Below, piece by piece: positions 35,433-43,824 of a stretch of DNA of 64,000 bases. Position 1 is the stretch's first letter. Every line of letters starts with the position of its first letter. The stretch comes from Streptomyces muensis (lineage in GTDB: Bacteria; Actinomycetota; Actinomycetes; Streptomycetales; Streptomycetaceae), in NCBI RefSeq assembly GCF_021474425.1, contig NZ_JAKEIP010000016.1, positions 1 to 64,000 on the forward strand, written 5' to 3'. The notes under the pieces are model-generated. The model did not search any database and was not told the DNA's origin. It was given only the letters and a program-made list of their open reading frames with translations. Position numbers and translations under genes: made by a program.

Positions 35433-37418
35433 ATGCAGGGTGTCGATCCGGTACGGGATGTCGATCCGGCCTGGCTGCCGGACGAAGCGTTCCGACCCAT
35501 CGGCACCCGGCGGACACTGATCCGTGGCGCGGGTCCGCTGGTGGACACCGTGCACGGCGAAGTGGCAGGGGCCTGTGAGCGGTTCGGGGGCCGCGTCGAG
35601 CGCGACGCGGCCCCCGGGCCGTTCGACCTCGTCCTGGAGCTGGCCGGCGAGGACTCCCCGGAGGCCTTCACCTGCGAACGGAACGGCGGCTGCACGACGG
35701 TCACCGCGTCCGGCCAACGTGGGCTGCTGTACGGCCTGTTCCATGTCGTACGGCTCGGCGAGTCCGCGTTCCTCGGGCAGCGACAGCGGGAACGTCACGC
35801 ACCGGCGCTGGACCTGCGGATGCTGGATCACTGGGACAACGTGGCCGTGCACCCGGTCATGGGCCAGGTGGAACGGGGTTACGCCGGCGGGTCGCTGTTC
35901 TGGGAGGACGGCCGGGCGCGCGGTGAGCTGCTGGGGCGGGTGCGGGCCTACGGCAGGCTGCTCGCGGCGTGCGGGATCAACGCCGTCACGGTGAACAACG
36001 TCAACGTGCACAAGACCGAAGCCCATCTGCTCACGGACCGGATCGACGAAGTCGCCGACATCTCACGTGAGTTGGGACGGTACGGGATCCGCACGCATCT
36101 GTCGGTCACCTTCGCCGCTCCGATGGTGCTCGGCGGGCTGCCGACCGCCGATCCGCTGGACGAGGCGGTGCAGGCGTGGTGGTCCGAGGCGACCTCGCGG
36201 GTGTACGAAGCGATACCCGGCTTCGGGGGATATGTGGTGAAGGCCGACTCGGAGGGGCAGCCGGGACCGTTCGCGTACGGCCGCAGTCACGCGGACGGCG
36301 CGAACCTGCTGGCCGGCGCACTCACCCCGTACAACGGCACCGTGCACTGGCGGGCGTTCGTCTACGACCACCGTCAGGACTGGCGGGACCGTACGACGGA
36401 CCGGGCGCGTGCCGCGTACGACCATTTCGTGCCGCTGGACGGACAGTTCGCTCCGAACGTGATCCTCCAGGTCAAGCACGGCCCGATGGACTTCCAGGTC
36501 CGCGAGCCGGTGTCCCCGCTGATCGGCGCGATGCCGCGCACCAGGCTCGCGGTGGAGACGCAGGCCACGCAGGAGTACACCGGGCAGCAGCGGCATGTGT
36601 GCTGGCTGGGCCCGATGTGGAGCGAGGTGCTGCGGTTCCGGCCCGAGGAGGGAGCTCCCGTGGGCGAGTTGGCGCGCGGCGGTCTCGTCGCCGTGTCCAA
36701 CGTCGGTGACGACCCGTTCTGGACCGGGCATCCGCTGGCCCAGGCGAACCTGTACACCTTCGGGCGGCTGGCCTGGCAGCCGGACGCGAATCCCTACCGG
36801 CTTCTGGACGAGTGGATCAGGCTGACCTTCACTCCCCGGAGGTCCGAGGAGAGCGCGCGGCTGGAGGCGGGCGTTTACGCGGTGCTGGCCCACTCGTGGC
36901 GGACGTACGAGAAGTACACCGCGCCGCTCGGCGTGGGCTGGATGGTACAGCCCGACCACCATTACGGGCCTAGCGTGGACGGCTACGAGTACAGCCCCTG
37001 GGGCACCTACCACTTCGCCGACCGCGACGGCATCGGGGTGGACCGGAGCGTGGCGACCGGTACCGGGTACGCGGGGCAGTACGCCAAGCCGTGGGCCGAG
37101 GTGTACGAATCACCCACCACCTGCCCCGACGAGCTGTTGCTGTTCTTCCACCACGTGTCGTACGACCACGTACTCCGCAGCGGGAAGACGGTGATCCAGC
37201 ACATGTACGACACCCACTTCGAGGGTGTGGAAGAGGTGGAGGCGGCCCAGCGGGTGTGGCAGGGGCTGTCGGACCTCGTGGACCCGGCGCGCCACGCGCG
37301 GGTGGCGGAGCGGTTCGAGGAGCAGCTCCGCAGTGCCCGCGAGTGGCGCGATCAGATCAACAGCTACTTCTTCCGTAAGTCGGGTGTGGCCGACGCACAT
37401 GGGCGGCGCATCTACTGA
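35433..37418 (+). CDS. aguA: Alpha-glucuronidase, glycoside hydrolase family 67
   Basis: Cytosolic enzyme of 661 residues with no signal peptide. It removes 4-O-methyl-glucuronic acid from the end of imported xylo-oligosaccharides. The acid residue is in KADSEGQPGP (about 273). The paired carboxylates of the family lie in VPLDGQFAPNV and FQVREPVSP. The TIM barrel is followed by the usual helical C-terminal domain. It is 19 bases behind the GH92 gene, an unusual pairing of mannan and xylan functions in one transcript. Its TGA overlaps the stop of the convergent GH42 gene by seven bases, so transcripts from the two operons must cross or meet there. Confidence 0.93.
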   Translation: MQGVDPVRDVDPAWLPDEAFRPIGTRRTLIRGAGPLVDTVHGEVAGACERFGGRVERDAAPGPFDLVLELAGEDSPEAFTCERNGGCTTVTASGQRGLLYGLFHVVRLGESAFLGQRQRERHAPALDLRMLDHWDNVAVHPVMGQVERGYAGGSLFWEDGRARGELLGRVRAYGRLLAACGINAVTVNNVNVHKTEAHLLTDRIDEVADISRELGRYGIRTHLSVTFAAPMVLGGLPTADPLDEAVQAWWSEATSRVYEAIPGFGGYVVKADSEGQPGPFAYGRSHADGANLLAGALTPYNGTVHWRAFVYDHRQDWRDRTTDRARAAYDHFVPLDGQFAPNVILQVKHGPMDFQVREPVSPLIGAMPRTRLAVETQATQEYTGQQRHVCWLGPMWSEVLRFRPEEGAPVGELARGGLVAVSNVGDDPFWTGHPLAQANLYTFGRLAWQPDANPYRLLDEWIRLTFTPRRSEESARLEAGVYAVLAHSWRTYEKYTAPLGVGWMVQPDHHYGPSVDGYEYSPWGTYHFADRDGIGVDRSVATGTGYAGQYAKPWAEVYESPTTCPDELLLFFHHVSYDHVLRSGKTVIQHMYDTHFEGVEEVEAAQRVWQGLSDLVDPARHARVAERFEEQLRSAREWRDQINSYFFRKSGVADAHGRRIY

Positions 37419-39433
37419 CTGCGGAGGATCAGTGTGCCCAACGGGTCGAGGGTCAGTGGCTCGCCCTCCTCGAACCGCTTGCCGGTCAGCAGGTCCGTGG
37501 CGGTGGTGTGGGCGCAGAGGTGGGCCGGTTCGGGGGCGTGGTTGAGGAGGAAGAGGAGGCGGGTGCCGTCGGGGGCGACCCGGGTGGCGGTCTCCAGCGC
37601 CGGGTGGCCGCTGTAGGGGCCGAGCAGGTCATGGCGGGCGAGGATCCGGCGGACGACCCGGTCGACTCCGGGTTGGTCGAGGGCGGTGCCGACGTACCAG
37701 CCCTCGCCCTTGCCGTAGGCGTGCCGGGTCACGGCCGGGGTGCCGGCGTAGAAGTCCGTGCCGTAGGTGCCGACCGGCTCGGTGGCGCCTTGTGGCAGCA
37801 CGATCTCGAAGAGCAGACGGGCCTCGCAGGTGAGGTCGCCCAGCTGGACGGTCTGGACGAAGTCACGTGGCCGGGAGTCCCACTCGTCGACGCGGACGCC
37901 CATGAGGGACGCGAGCGGTCCGGGCACATCGGCCAGGAACGCCCGGTCGTGTGCGTCGACGCGGCCGGACAGGAAGGTCGTCAGGACGGTTCCGCCACGT
38001 GCGGCCACGGCTTCCAGGCGCCGTGCCAAGCCCCCTTTGACCATGTGCAGGACCGGCGCGAGCACCACGTCGTACGCCGTGAGGTCGGCCGTGACCGGGA
38101 CGACGTCCACGTCCGCGCCGGCCTCGCGCGCGGCCCGGTAGTAGGCGTGGACCACCTCCTGGTACTTGACCAACCGGGACGGACCGTCGGAGATCTCCAG
38201 CGCCCACCAGCTGTCCCAGTCGAAGAGCAGGGCGGTGCGGGCCGGGGTGCGGGCGCCGAGGGTGGCGTCGCCGAGAGCCTCCAACTCACCTCCCAGTTCG
38301 GCCACTTCACGGAAGACCCGGGTGTCGTCCCGGCCCGCGTGGCCGATCACCGCGCCGTGGTACTTCTCGCAGGCGCCGCGTGAGGCGCGCATCTGGAAGT
38401 AGAGGGCGGCGTCGGCGCCGTGGGCGACGGCCTGGAAGGTGACGAGCCTCAACTCACCAGGTCTGCGCAGGGGGTTGACGTCACGGCAGGCAGTCGTGGA
38501 CGGGGTCTGCTCCATCAGCCAGAAGGGGGCGCCGTCCTTCAGGCCGCGCATCAGGTCGTGGGCGAGGGCGGGCCAGGTCGGCGGGGCGTCCAGGGGCGGG
38601 TAGCTGTCCCAGGAGGCGAAGTCGAGATGGGGTGCCCAGCGGTGGTAGTCGAGGGGGCGAAACATGCCCATGAAGTTGGTGGTGACGGGCGTTGTCCGGT
38701 CATGGGCGCGGATCACCTCCTTCTCGGCGAGGAAGCAGCCGAGGAGGGCGTCGGTGGTGAAGCGGAGGTAGTCGAGGGTGATGCCCTGGAAGGCGGTGTG
38801 GTCGGGACCGCGCCAGTGCTCGGTGAGGGCGCTCGGGGGTTCGATCTCGCCGAAGTCGGTGTAGCGGTGGGACCAGAAGGTCGCCCACCAGGCGTCGTTG
38901 AGGGCGTCGAGGGTACCGTACCTGTCTTCCAGCCATGCCCGGAAGGCCTCGGCGCACAGGTCGCAGTAGCAGGCGCCGCCGTACTCGTTGTTGATGTGCC
39001 AGGCCAGGAGCGCCGGGTGGTCCGCGTAGCGTTCGGCGAGGCGGGCCGCCATGGCCGTGGCGTGGTCGCGGTACGCCGGTGAGCTGGGGCAGAAGTTGTG
39101 GCGCTGGCCGTAGCGGTGGCGGCGGCCCTCGAAGTCGGTGCGGTTGACCTCCGGGTGCCGTTTCGCGAGCCAGGGCGGGAGCGCGGCGGTGCCGGTGGCC
39201 AGGCAGACCTGGCGGTGCTCGGCGGCGGCGCGGTCCAGGACGCGGTCGAGGAACGTGAAGTCGTAGGTGTCGGGGGCGGGTTGGGTGAGGGACCAGGAGA
39301 AGACGCCGACCGTCAGGGTGTCGATGCCGGCCTGTGTGAAGAGGCGGTGGTCGTCGTCCCAGACCGGCTCGGGCCACTGCTCGGGGTTGTAGTCGCCGCC
39401 GTACGGGATCTTCGGGGTGCGCGGCGCTGTCAT
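37412..39433 (-). CDS. Beta-galactosidase, glycoside hydrolase family 42
   Basis: Cytosolic enzyme of 673 residues with the three GH42 domains: TIM barrel, trimerisation domain and C-terminal beta domain. HINNEYGG (about residue 150) carries the acid/base Glu and WLMEQTPS (about 307) the nucleophile. The cysteines in CYCDLC are part of the metal-binding site of the family. Start ATG 39433 overlaps the stop of the YesL-like gene (ATGA). Lying last in an importer operon, it probably acts on a galactoside, or possibly an arabino-oligosaccharide, brought in by that importer. B. subtilis YesZ beside YesL and YesOPQ has the same arrangement. Confidence 0.93.
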   Translation of the reverse strand: MTAPRTPKIPYGGDYNPEQWPEPVWDDDHRLFTQAGIDTLTVGVFSWSLTQPAPDTYDFTFLDRVLDRAAAEHRQVCLATGTAALPPWLAKRHPEVNRTDFEGRRHRYGQRHNFCPSSPAYRDHATAMAARLAERYADHPALLAWHINNEYGGACYCDLCAEAFRAWLEDRYGTLDALNDAWWATFWSHRYTDFGEIEPPSALTEHWRGPDHTAFQGITLDYLRFTTDALLGCFLAEKEVIRAHDRTTPVTTNFMGMFRPLDYHRWAPHLDFASWDSYPPLDAPPTWPALAHDLMRGLKDGAPFWLMEQTPSTTACRDVNPLRRPGELRLVTFQAVAHGADAALYFQMRASRGACEKYHGAVIGHAGRDDTRVFREVAELGGELEALGDATLGARTPARTALLFDWDSWWALEISDGPSRLVKYQEVVHAYYRAAREAGADVDVVPVTADLTAYDVVLAPVLHMVKGGLARRLEAVAARGGTVLTTFLSGRVDAHDRAFLADVPGPLASLMGVRVDEWDSRPRDFVQTVQLGDLTCEARLLFEIVLPQGATEPVGTYGTDFYAGTPAVTRHAYGKGEGWYVGTALDQPGVDRVVRRILARHDLLGPYSGHPALETATRVAPDGTRLLFLLNHAPEPAHLCAHTTATDLLTGKRFEEGEPLTLDPLGTLILRSQ

Positions 39434-40116
39434 GCCGTGAAGTCCTCCTCGGTCTCGGCGATCACCGGGCGGCCGCTGTGCAGCAGGGAGAGCAGCAGCG
39501 GGGCGGCCAGCAGGGCGGGCAGGGCCTCGGTCAGCAGGGCGGTCGAAGCGGCCACGAGGACGAGCAGGGAGGCGGCGCCGAGGGTGGCGCGGGCGTGCCG
39601 GAAGAGGAAGTACCCGGCGAGGCGGGCGGTGTCGCGGGCACGGAAGGTGAAGAGGGAGGTGAGAAGCAACATGTGCGCGCCCCACAGGAGGGAGGCGCAA
39701 CCTATGGCCGCGAGCAACACGGCCCACCAGCCGGGCAGGCCGGTCGCGGAGAAGTGGGTCAGGGTGAAGGCGATGACCGTCAGCCAGGCGAGGAGGGGCG
39801 CCCAGAGCTTCAGGGCCGGGAGGGCGTTGAGCCGCCAGCCGCGTGCGAACGCCCGCGCCGGGTGCAGTTCGGTGAGGTCGCGGCTGCGGTGGTGCAGGGC
39901 GTACAGGGCGGCGGACAGGGCCGGGCCGAGCGGGAGCAGGCATACGGCGGCCAGGGGCAGGTTGGCCGGGTCGGGGCCGAGGAGGAGCAGGCCGACGAGT
40001 CCGGGTGCGGCGGCCAGGAGCAGCAGGGCCTCGACGGCGACCAGGGTGTGGATCAGGGCGGCGGCCCGGGAGAGGGCTCCGGTGCCGAAGTCGGCCGCGG
40101 GGGCGTCGCCGCTCAC
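39430..40116 (-). CDS. YesL-family membrane protein (DUF624)
   Basis: Protein of 228 residues with about five hydrophobic helices (VEALLLLAAAPGLVGLLLLG, WWAVLLAAIGCASLLWG and others) and the conserved start pattern of the YesL family. The function is unknown; the family accompanies oligosaccharide importers and GH genes in Firmicutes and actinobacteria. The GTG start overlaps the binding-protein stop, and its own stop overlaps the GH42 start, so it is translationally coupled on both sides. Confidence 0.85.
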   Translation of the reverse strand: MSGDAPAADFGTGALSRAAALIHTLVAVEALLLLAAAPGLVGLLLLGPDPANLPLAAVCLLPLGPALSAALYALHHRSRDLTELHPARAFARGWRLNALPALKLWAPLLAWLTVIAFTLTHFSATGLPGWWAVLLAAIGCASLLWGAHMLLLTSLFTFRARDTARLAGYFLFRHARATLGAASLLVLVAASTALLTEALPALLAAPLLLSLLHSGRPVIAETEEDFTA

Positions 40117-41768
40117 CCGTTCTCCTTCTTGAAGCGTTCGTACGCCGTGTTGTGCAGGTCGACGAACTTCTGCATGTTCTTCGCCTTCAGCTCGGCGAGG
40201 TACGCGTCCCATTCGGACATGGGGCGTTTGCCGAGGACGAACTTGAGGGTGTTCTGGGTGACGTGGTCCCTGAGCGGCGTCTCCCACAGGGACGCCTGTT
40301 CCTGCTCGAAGGACTGCAGCGGGTGGGCCGGGGCGATGGGCGTCTGTTCGCGCTGGGACATGGCGTCCTGGAACTTCTTCTCGTCGGGGCTGAACATGGA
40401 GGAGACGAGTTCCCAGCTGCCGCCGTAGGCGAAGACGCCGTTGTAGAAGCCGTAGTCCTTCTGCATGTCCTTCGGGGCGTCCGGGTCGGAGCCCATGAGG
40501 CTGATGCCGGGCTCGGCCTTGTACTGGCCCCCGGAGCGGGTGTAGGTGACGCCCTCGACGCCCCAGCGTGCGAACCGCTGGCCCTCGTCCGAGTACCACA
40601 GCCAGTCCACGAACTGCATCATCGCGACGAAGCCGTCGCTCTTGAGGGCCTCGCTGGAGATCATGACGCCGTTCTCCAGCCGGACGCCGCCCAGCACCAC
40701 GGGACCGGCGGGGCCGAGCGGCACCGGGATCATCTCGATCTTCGCGCCCTTGACCTGCTTCTGAAGGTTGTACCGGTATTCCTGCACCAGTACCTGCGGG
40801 TTGGCGCTGATCGCGAAGGACTTCTCACCGAGCAGCTTCTGCGCGGCCTCGTCGTCGGTCTGGGTGAAGCTCTCCGGGTCCACCAGCTTCTCGGCGACAA
40901 GCTTGCGCACGTACTCGATCATCTGCCGGAAGGCGTCGGTCGCCCCGGTGAAGACGAACTTCCGCGTGTTCGCGTCCCAGCTGATGTTGTCGTACGTCCA
41001 TCCGGCCCGGACACCGTAGGCCTGGCCGAGGTAGCTGAAGAGGGCGGCGGCCGGGTAGGGCGTGTTCTTGCTCCAGCGGTCGGAGAACGGGTAGCGGTCC
41101 GGGTACTCCTCCTTCACCGCCTTGAAGACGTCGTACACCTCGTCCCAGGTGGTGGGCGCGCTCAGTCCGAGCCGTTCGAGGACGTCGGTGCGCAGCGCCA
41201 GCGAGTAGCCGGATCTGGGCTTCTCGTGCAGGCCGGGCAGCAGATAGAACTTGCCGTCGGACTGCCGGATCGAGTCGAGTTCCGGCTCCAGCTTCCAGCG
41301 CTTGACCTTGTCCTGGAAGTTGGGCATGAGGTGCGTGTAGTCGCTGACCGGGAGGATCGCGCCCGACGAGACGAACGCGACCTCGGAGGGGTGGTACGTC
41401 TTGGGGATCAGGAACGGGGCGTCGCCCGAGCCGATGAGGACGCTGCGCTTCTTCTCGTAGTCGACCAGGGGGACGGCGACGGGTTCGAAGGTGACGCCGG
41501 TGCGCTTGGTGAGCTCCTTCCAGAACAGCCAGTTCTTCTTCATCGGGTAGACCGGGTTGTCGTTGTGCAGCACCGAGAAGGAGAGCGCCTTGGTCGCCTT
41601 GAACTGCTGGCCGGCGCGGTACTCCTTCATGGCGCCGTCCCTCTTCTTCGACAGGTCCTTGGAGTCGGCGCCGTCGTCACCGCTGCCGCAGCCGGTGAGG
41701 GTGGCGAGGCCGATGAAACCGGCGGCGGCGAGGATCTGACGCCGTGACAGCTGTCCTGTGTTCTTCAC
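40113..41768 (-). CDS. Extracellular oligosaccharide-binding lipoprotein, LplA-like
   Basis: Large binding lipoprotein of 551 residues. A twin-arginine signal (SRRQILAAAGFIGLATL) is followed by lipobox LTGC with Cys27. The mature protein follows the LplA/YtcQ/YesO pattern of long sugar-binding proteins (FWKELTKRTGVTFEPV; FVDWLWYSDEGQRFARWGVEG). It delivers an oligosaccharide to the two permeases encoded upstream. GTG 41768 has AAAGGAG six bases upstream. The gap to the upstream permease is 15 bases, and its stop overlaps the YesL-like start. Confidence 0.9.
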   Translation of the reverse strand: MKNTGQLSRRQILAAAGFIGLATLTGCGSGDDGADSKDLSKKRDGAMKEYRAGQQFKATKALSFSVLHNDNPVYPMKKNWLFWKELTKRTGVTFEPVAVPLVDYEKKRSVLIGSGDAPFLIPKTYHPSEVAFVSSGAILPVSDYTHLMPNFQDKVKRWKLEPELDSIRQSDGKFYLLPGLHEKPRSGYSLALRTDVLERLGLSAPTTWDEVYDVFKAVKEEYPDRYPFSDRWSKNTPYPAAALFSYLGQAYGVRAGWTYDNISWDANTRKFVFTGATDAFRQMIEYVRKLVAEKLVDPESFTQTDDEAAQKLLGEKSFAISANPQVLVQEYRYNLQKQVKGAKIEMIPVPLGPAGPVVLGGVRLENGVMISSEALKSDGFVAMMQFVDWLWYSDEGQRFARWGVEGVTYTRSGGQYKAEPGISLMGSDPDAPKDMQKDYGFYNGVFAYGGSWELVSSMFSPDEKKFQDAMSQREQTPIAPAHPLQSFEQEQASLWETPLRDHVTQNTLKFVLGKRPMSEWDAYLAELKAKNMQKFVDLHNTAYERFKKENG

Positions 41769-41783
41769 AGTTGCTCCTTTGGG

Positions 41784-42653
41784 TTAGCCCTTGACGGCGC
41801 CGAGCATCACGCCCGAGACGAAGTAGCGCTGGACGAACGGATAGACACAGAGGATGGGCAGCGAGGTCAGCACGATGGTGACCGCCTGGATGTTCGCCCC
41901 GACCTGGCTGAGCTGGGCGTCGGCGGCGCCCGCGTTGCCGCCCGTGGTGGCGCCGGAGATGAGGTTGCGCAGATAGACCGTGACCGGCATCAGCTCGGAC
42001 TTGTCCATGTAGAGGAAGGCGCTGAACCAGGAGTTCCAGAACGACACCGAGTAGAACAGCACCATGGTCGCGACGACCGCCTTGGACAGCGGCAGCACGA
42101 TCCGCAGCAGGATCCCGTACGTGCTGAGCCCGTCGATCTGGGCGGCCTCCTCCAGTTCGGTCGGCAGGCTCTCGAAGAAGGCCTTCATCACCAGCAGGTT
42201 GAAGACGCTGATGGCGTTGGGGAGCGCTATGGCCCAGACGCTGTTCTTCAGGCCGAGGCTGGTGACCAGGACGTAGTTGGGGATCAGGCCGCCGGTGAAG
42301 AACATGGTGAAGACGGCGACCCCGACCAGGACGCCGCGTCCCTTGAGGTGCTTCTTCGACAGGACGTAGGCGTAACAGGTGGTCAGGACCATGGCGACGG
42401 CGGTCGCGACGACCGTGTACAGCACGGTGTTGCCGTAGTTCCGCCAGAACATGGAGTCCTGGAACACGATCTTGTACGTGGTGAGGTTGAACCCCTCGGG
42501 CCACAGCGTGACCTCACCGGCCCGGATCTGCCGTTCCGCGCTGAACGAGCGGGCGACGATGTTGGCGAACGGGTACAGGGTGACGATCACGACGAGGGTG
42601 AGGACGACGCCGTTGACGCCCTGGAATACGCGGTAGGAGCGGCTCGGCTTCAC
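41784..42653 (-). CDS. Oligosaccharide ABC transporter permease, LplC-like
   Basis: Membrane permease of 289 residues with six helices (YRVFQGVNGVVLTLVVIVTL first) and the EAA loop EEAAQIDGLSTYGILLRIVL. It ends in the typical MLGAVKG. Start GTG 42653 overlaps the stop of the first permease gene (GTGA); a GTG one codon earlier is possible. No ATPase gene is nearby, so a shared MsiK-type ATPase is likely. Confidence 0.9.
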   Translation of the reverse strand: MKPSRSYRVFQGVNGVVLTLVVIVTLYPFANIVARSFSAERQIRAGEVTLWPEGFNLTTYKIVFQDSMFWRNYGNTVLYTVVATAVAMVLTTCYAYVLSKKHLKGRGVLVGVAVFTMFFTGGLIPNYVLVTSLGLKNSVWAIALPNAISVFNLLVMKAFFESLPTELEEAAQIDGLSTYGILLRIVLPLSKAVVATMVLFYSVSFWNSWFSAFLYMDKSELMPVTVYLRNLISGATTGGNAGAADAQLSQVGANIQAVTIVLTSLPILCVYPFVQRYFVSGVMLGAVKG

Positions 42654-43642
42654 CACAGGCTGGTCCCCACTGTGCGGCGCGAGAGCTGGTTGGCGGACGT
42701 GATCAGCACCAGCCCGATGATCGCTTCGAAGAGACCGATGGCGGCGGCGTAGCTGAAGCTGTTGGACTCGACGCCCGCGCGGTAGAGGTAGGTCGAGATC
42801 ACGTCGGCCTTCGGGTAGGTCAGCGGGTTGTAGAGCAGCAGGACCTTCTCGAAGCCGACGGCCAGGAAGGTGCCGACGTTGAGGATCAGCAGCGTGATCA
42901 TGGTGGGGCGGATGCCGGGCAGCGTGACGTGCCAGATCTGCTGCCAGCGGTTGGCGCCGTCGATGCGGGCGGCCTCGTAGAGGTCCTCGTCGATGGTGGT
43001 GAGCGCGGCGAGGTAGAGGATCGTGCCCCAGCCGGCGGTCTGCCAGATCTCCGAACCGACGTAGATGGTCCGGAACCACTCGGGTTCCTGGATGAACCGG
43101 ATCGGGTCCTGCCCGAACCAGCCGAGGACGTGGTTGACCGGGCCGTCGGTGGCGAGCATCTGCATCGTGATACCGGCGACGATCACGATGGACAGGAAGT
43201 GCGGCAGATACGACACCGACTGCACGAACCGTTTCAGCGAACGTCTGCGCACCTCGTTCAGCAGCAGGGCGAGCACGATCGGGATCGGGAAGCAGAAGAC
43301 GAGCGTGAGTCCGCCGAGCCACAGGGTGTTGCGGAACACCTGCCAGAAGGTGGGGTCGCTGAGGAACATCTCGACATAGCGCAGGCCCACCCACTGCTCG
43401 CCGAAGATCGAGCCGCCCGGTTCGAAGCGGCGGAAGGCGATGACGTTGCCGATCATCGGCAGATAGCGGAAGACCAGGAAGAACAGCAGCGGCAGCACGG
43501 CGAGCGAGTACAACTGCCAGTCCCGGCGCAGCGCCCGGCGCCAGCCGATGCGCGTCGCGCGCCGCCCGCGGCGGGGTGGGGCCTTGGTCGGCGGCGGCTC
43601 CTTTGTGCCGGGCGGTGGAGCCGAGGTGGTGGAGGTGCTCAT
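42650..43642 (-). CDS. Oligosaccharide ABC transporter permease, LplB-like
   Basis: First gene of the five-gene operon, 330 residues. A Pro/Arg-rich cytosolic tail of about 50 residues precedes six helices (YSLAVLPLLFFLVFRYLPMI first) and the EAA loop YEAARIDGANRWQQIWHVTL. ATG 43642 has GGGAGG eight bases upstream. A xylan-type palindrome lies 22 bases before the start codon, so repression there would close the whole operon. Confidence 0.9.
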   Translation of the reverse strand: MSTSTTSAPPPGTKEPPPTKAPPRRGRRATRIGWRRALRRDWQLYSLAVLPLLFFLVFRYLPMIGNVIAFRRFEPGGSIFGEQWVGLRYVEMFLSDPTFWQVFRNTLWLGGLTLVFCFPIPIVLALLLNEVRRRSLKRFVQSVSYLPHFLSIVIVAGITMQMLATDGPVNHVLGWFGQDPIRFIQEPEWFRTIYVGSEIWQTAGWGTILYLAALTTIDEDLYEAARIDGANRWQQIWHVTLPGIRPTMITLLILNVGTFLAVGFEKVLLLYNPLTYPKADVISTYLYRAGVESNSFSYAAAIGLFEAIIGLVLITSANQLSRRTVGTSLW

Positions 43643-43663
43643 GCAGGTGGCCTCCCGGTGGCA

Positions 43664-43676
43664 CCGAAAGTTTCGG
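43664..43676. promoter_or_regulatory. CGAAACTTTCG-type operator for the GH42 transporter operon
   Basis: On the minus strand it reads CCGAAACTTTCGG, an inverted repeat CCGAAA/TTTCGG with one central base. From memory, this is the operator described for LacI-type regulators of xylan and xylobiose genes in Streptomyces (XlnR/BxlR, CGAA-N-TTCG forms). It lies 22 bases before the first permease start. Confidence 0.65.
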
Positions 43677-43786
43677 AGTCGTACCGGCAACTTTGCGGCG
43701 AGGTTAGGGGCGGGTGTAATGGCTGTCAATGGGACTGACAGGAAGGTCAGTTGAGGAGGCCGCGACCCGGAGGAGTCAGGGACAAG

Positions 43787-43798
43787 CGAAACATTCTG
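43787..43798. promoter_or_regulatory. Weak second CGAAAC-type site before the esterase gene
   Basis: CGAAACATTCTG matches CGAAACTTTCGG at 10 of 12 positions and lies 26 bases before the esterase start. It may let the same regulator control the divergent gene; it could also be chance. Confidence 0.3.
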
Positions 43799-43824
43799 AT
43801 GTTATGCCGCAACAATCGGAGGTC

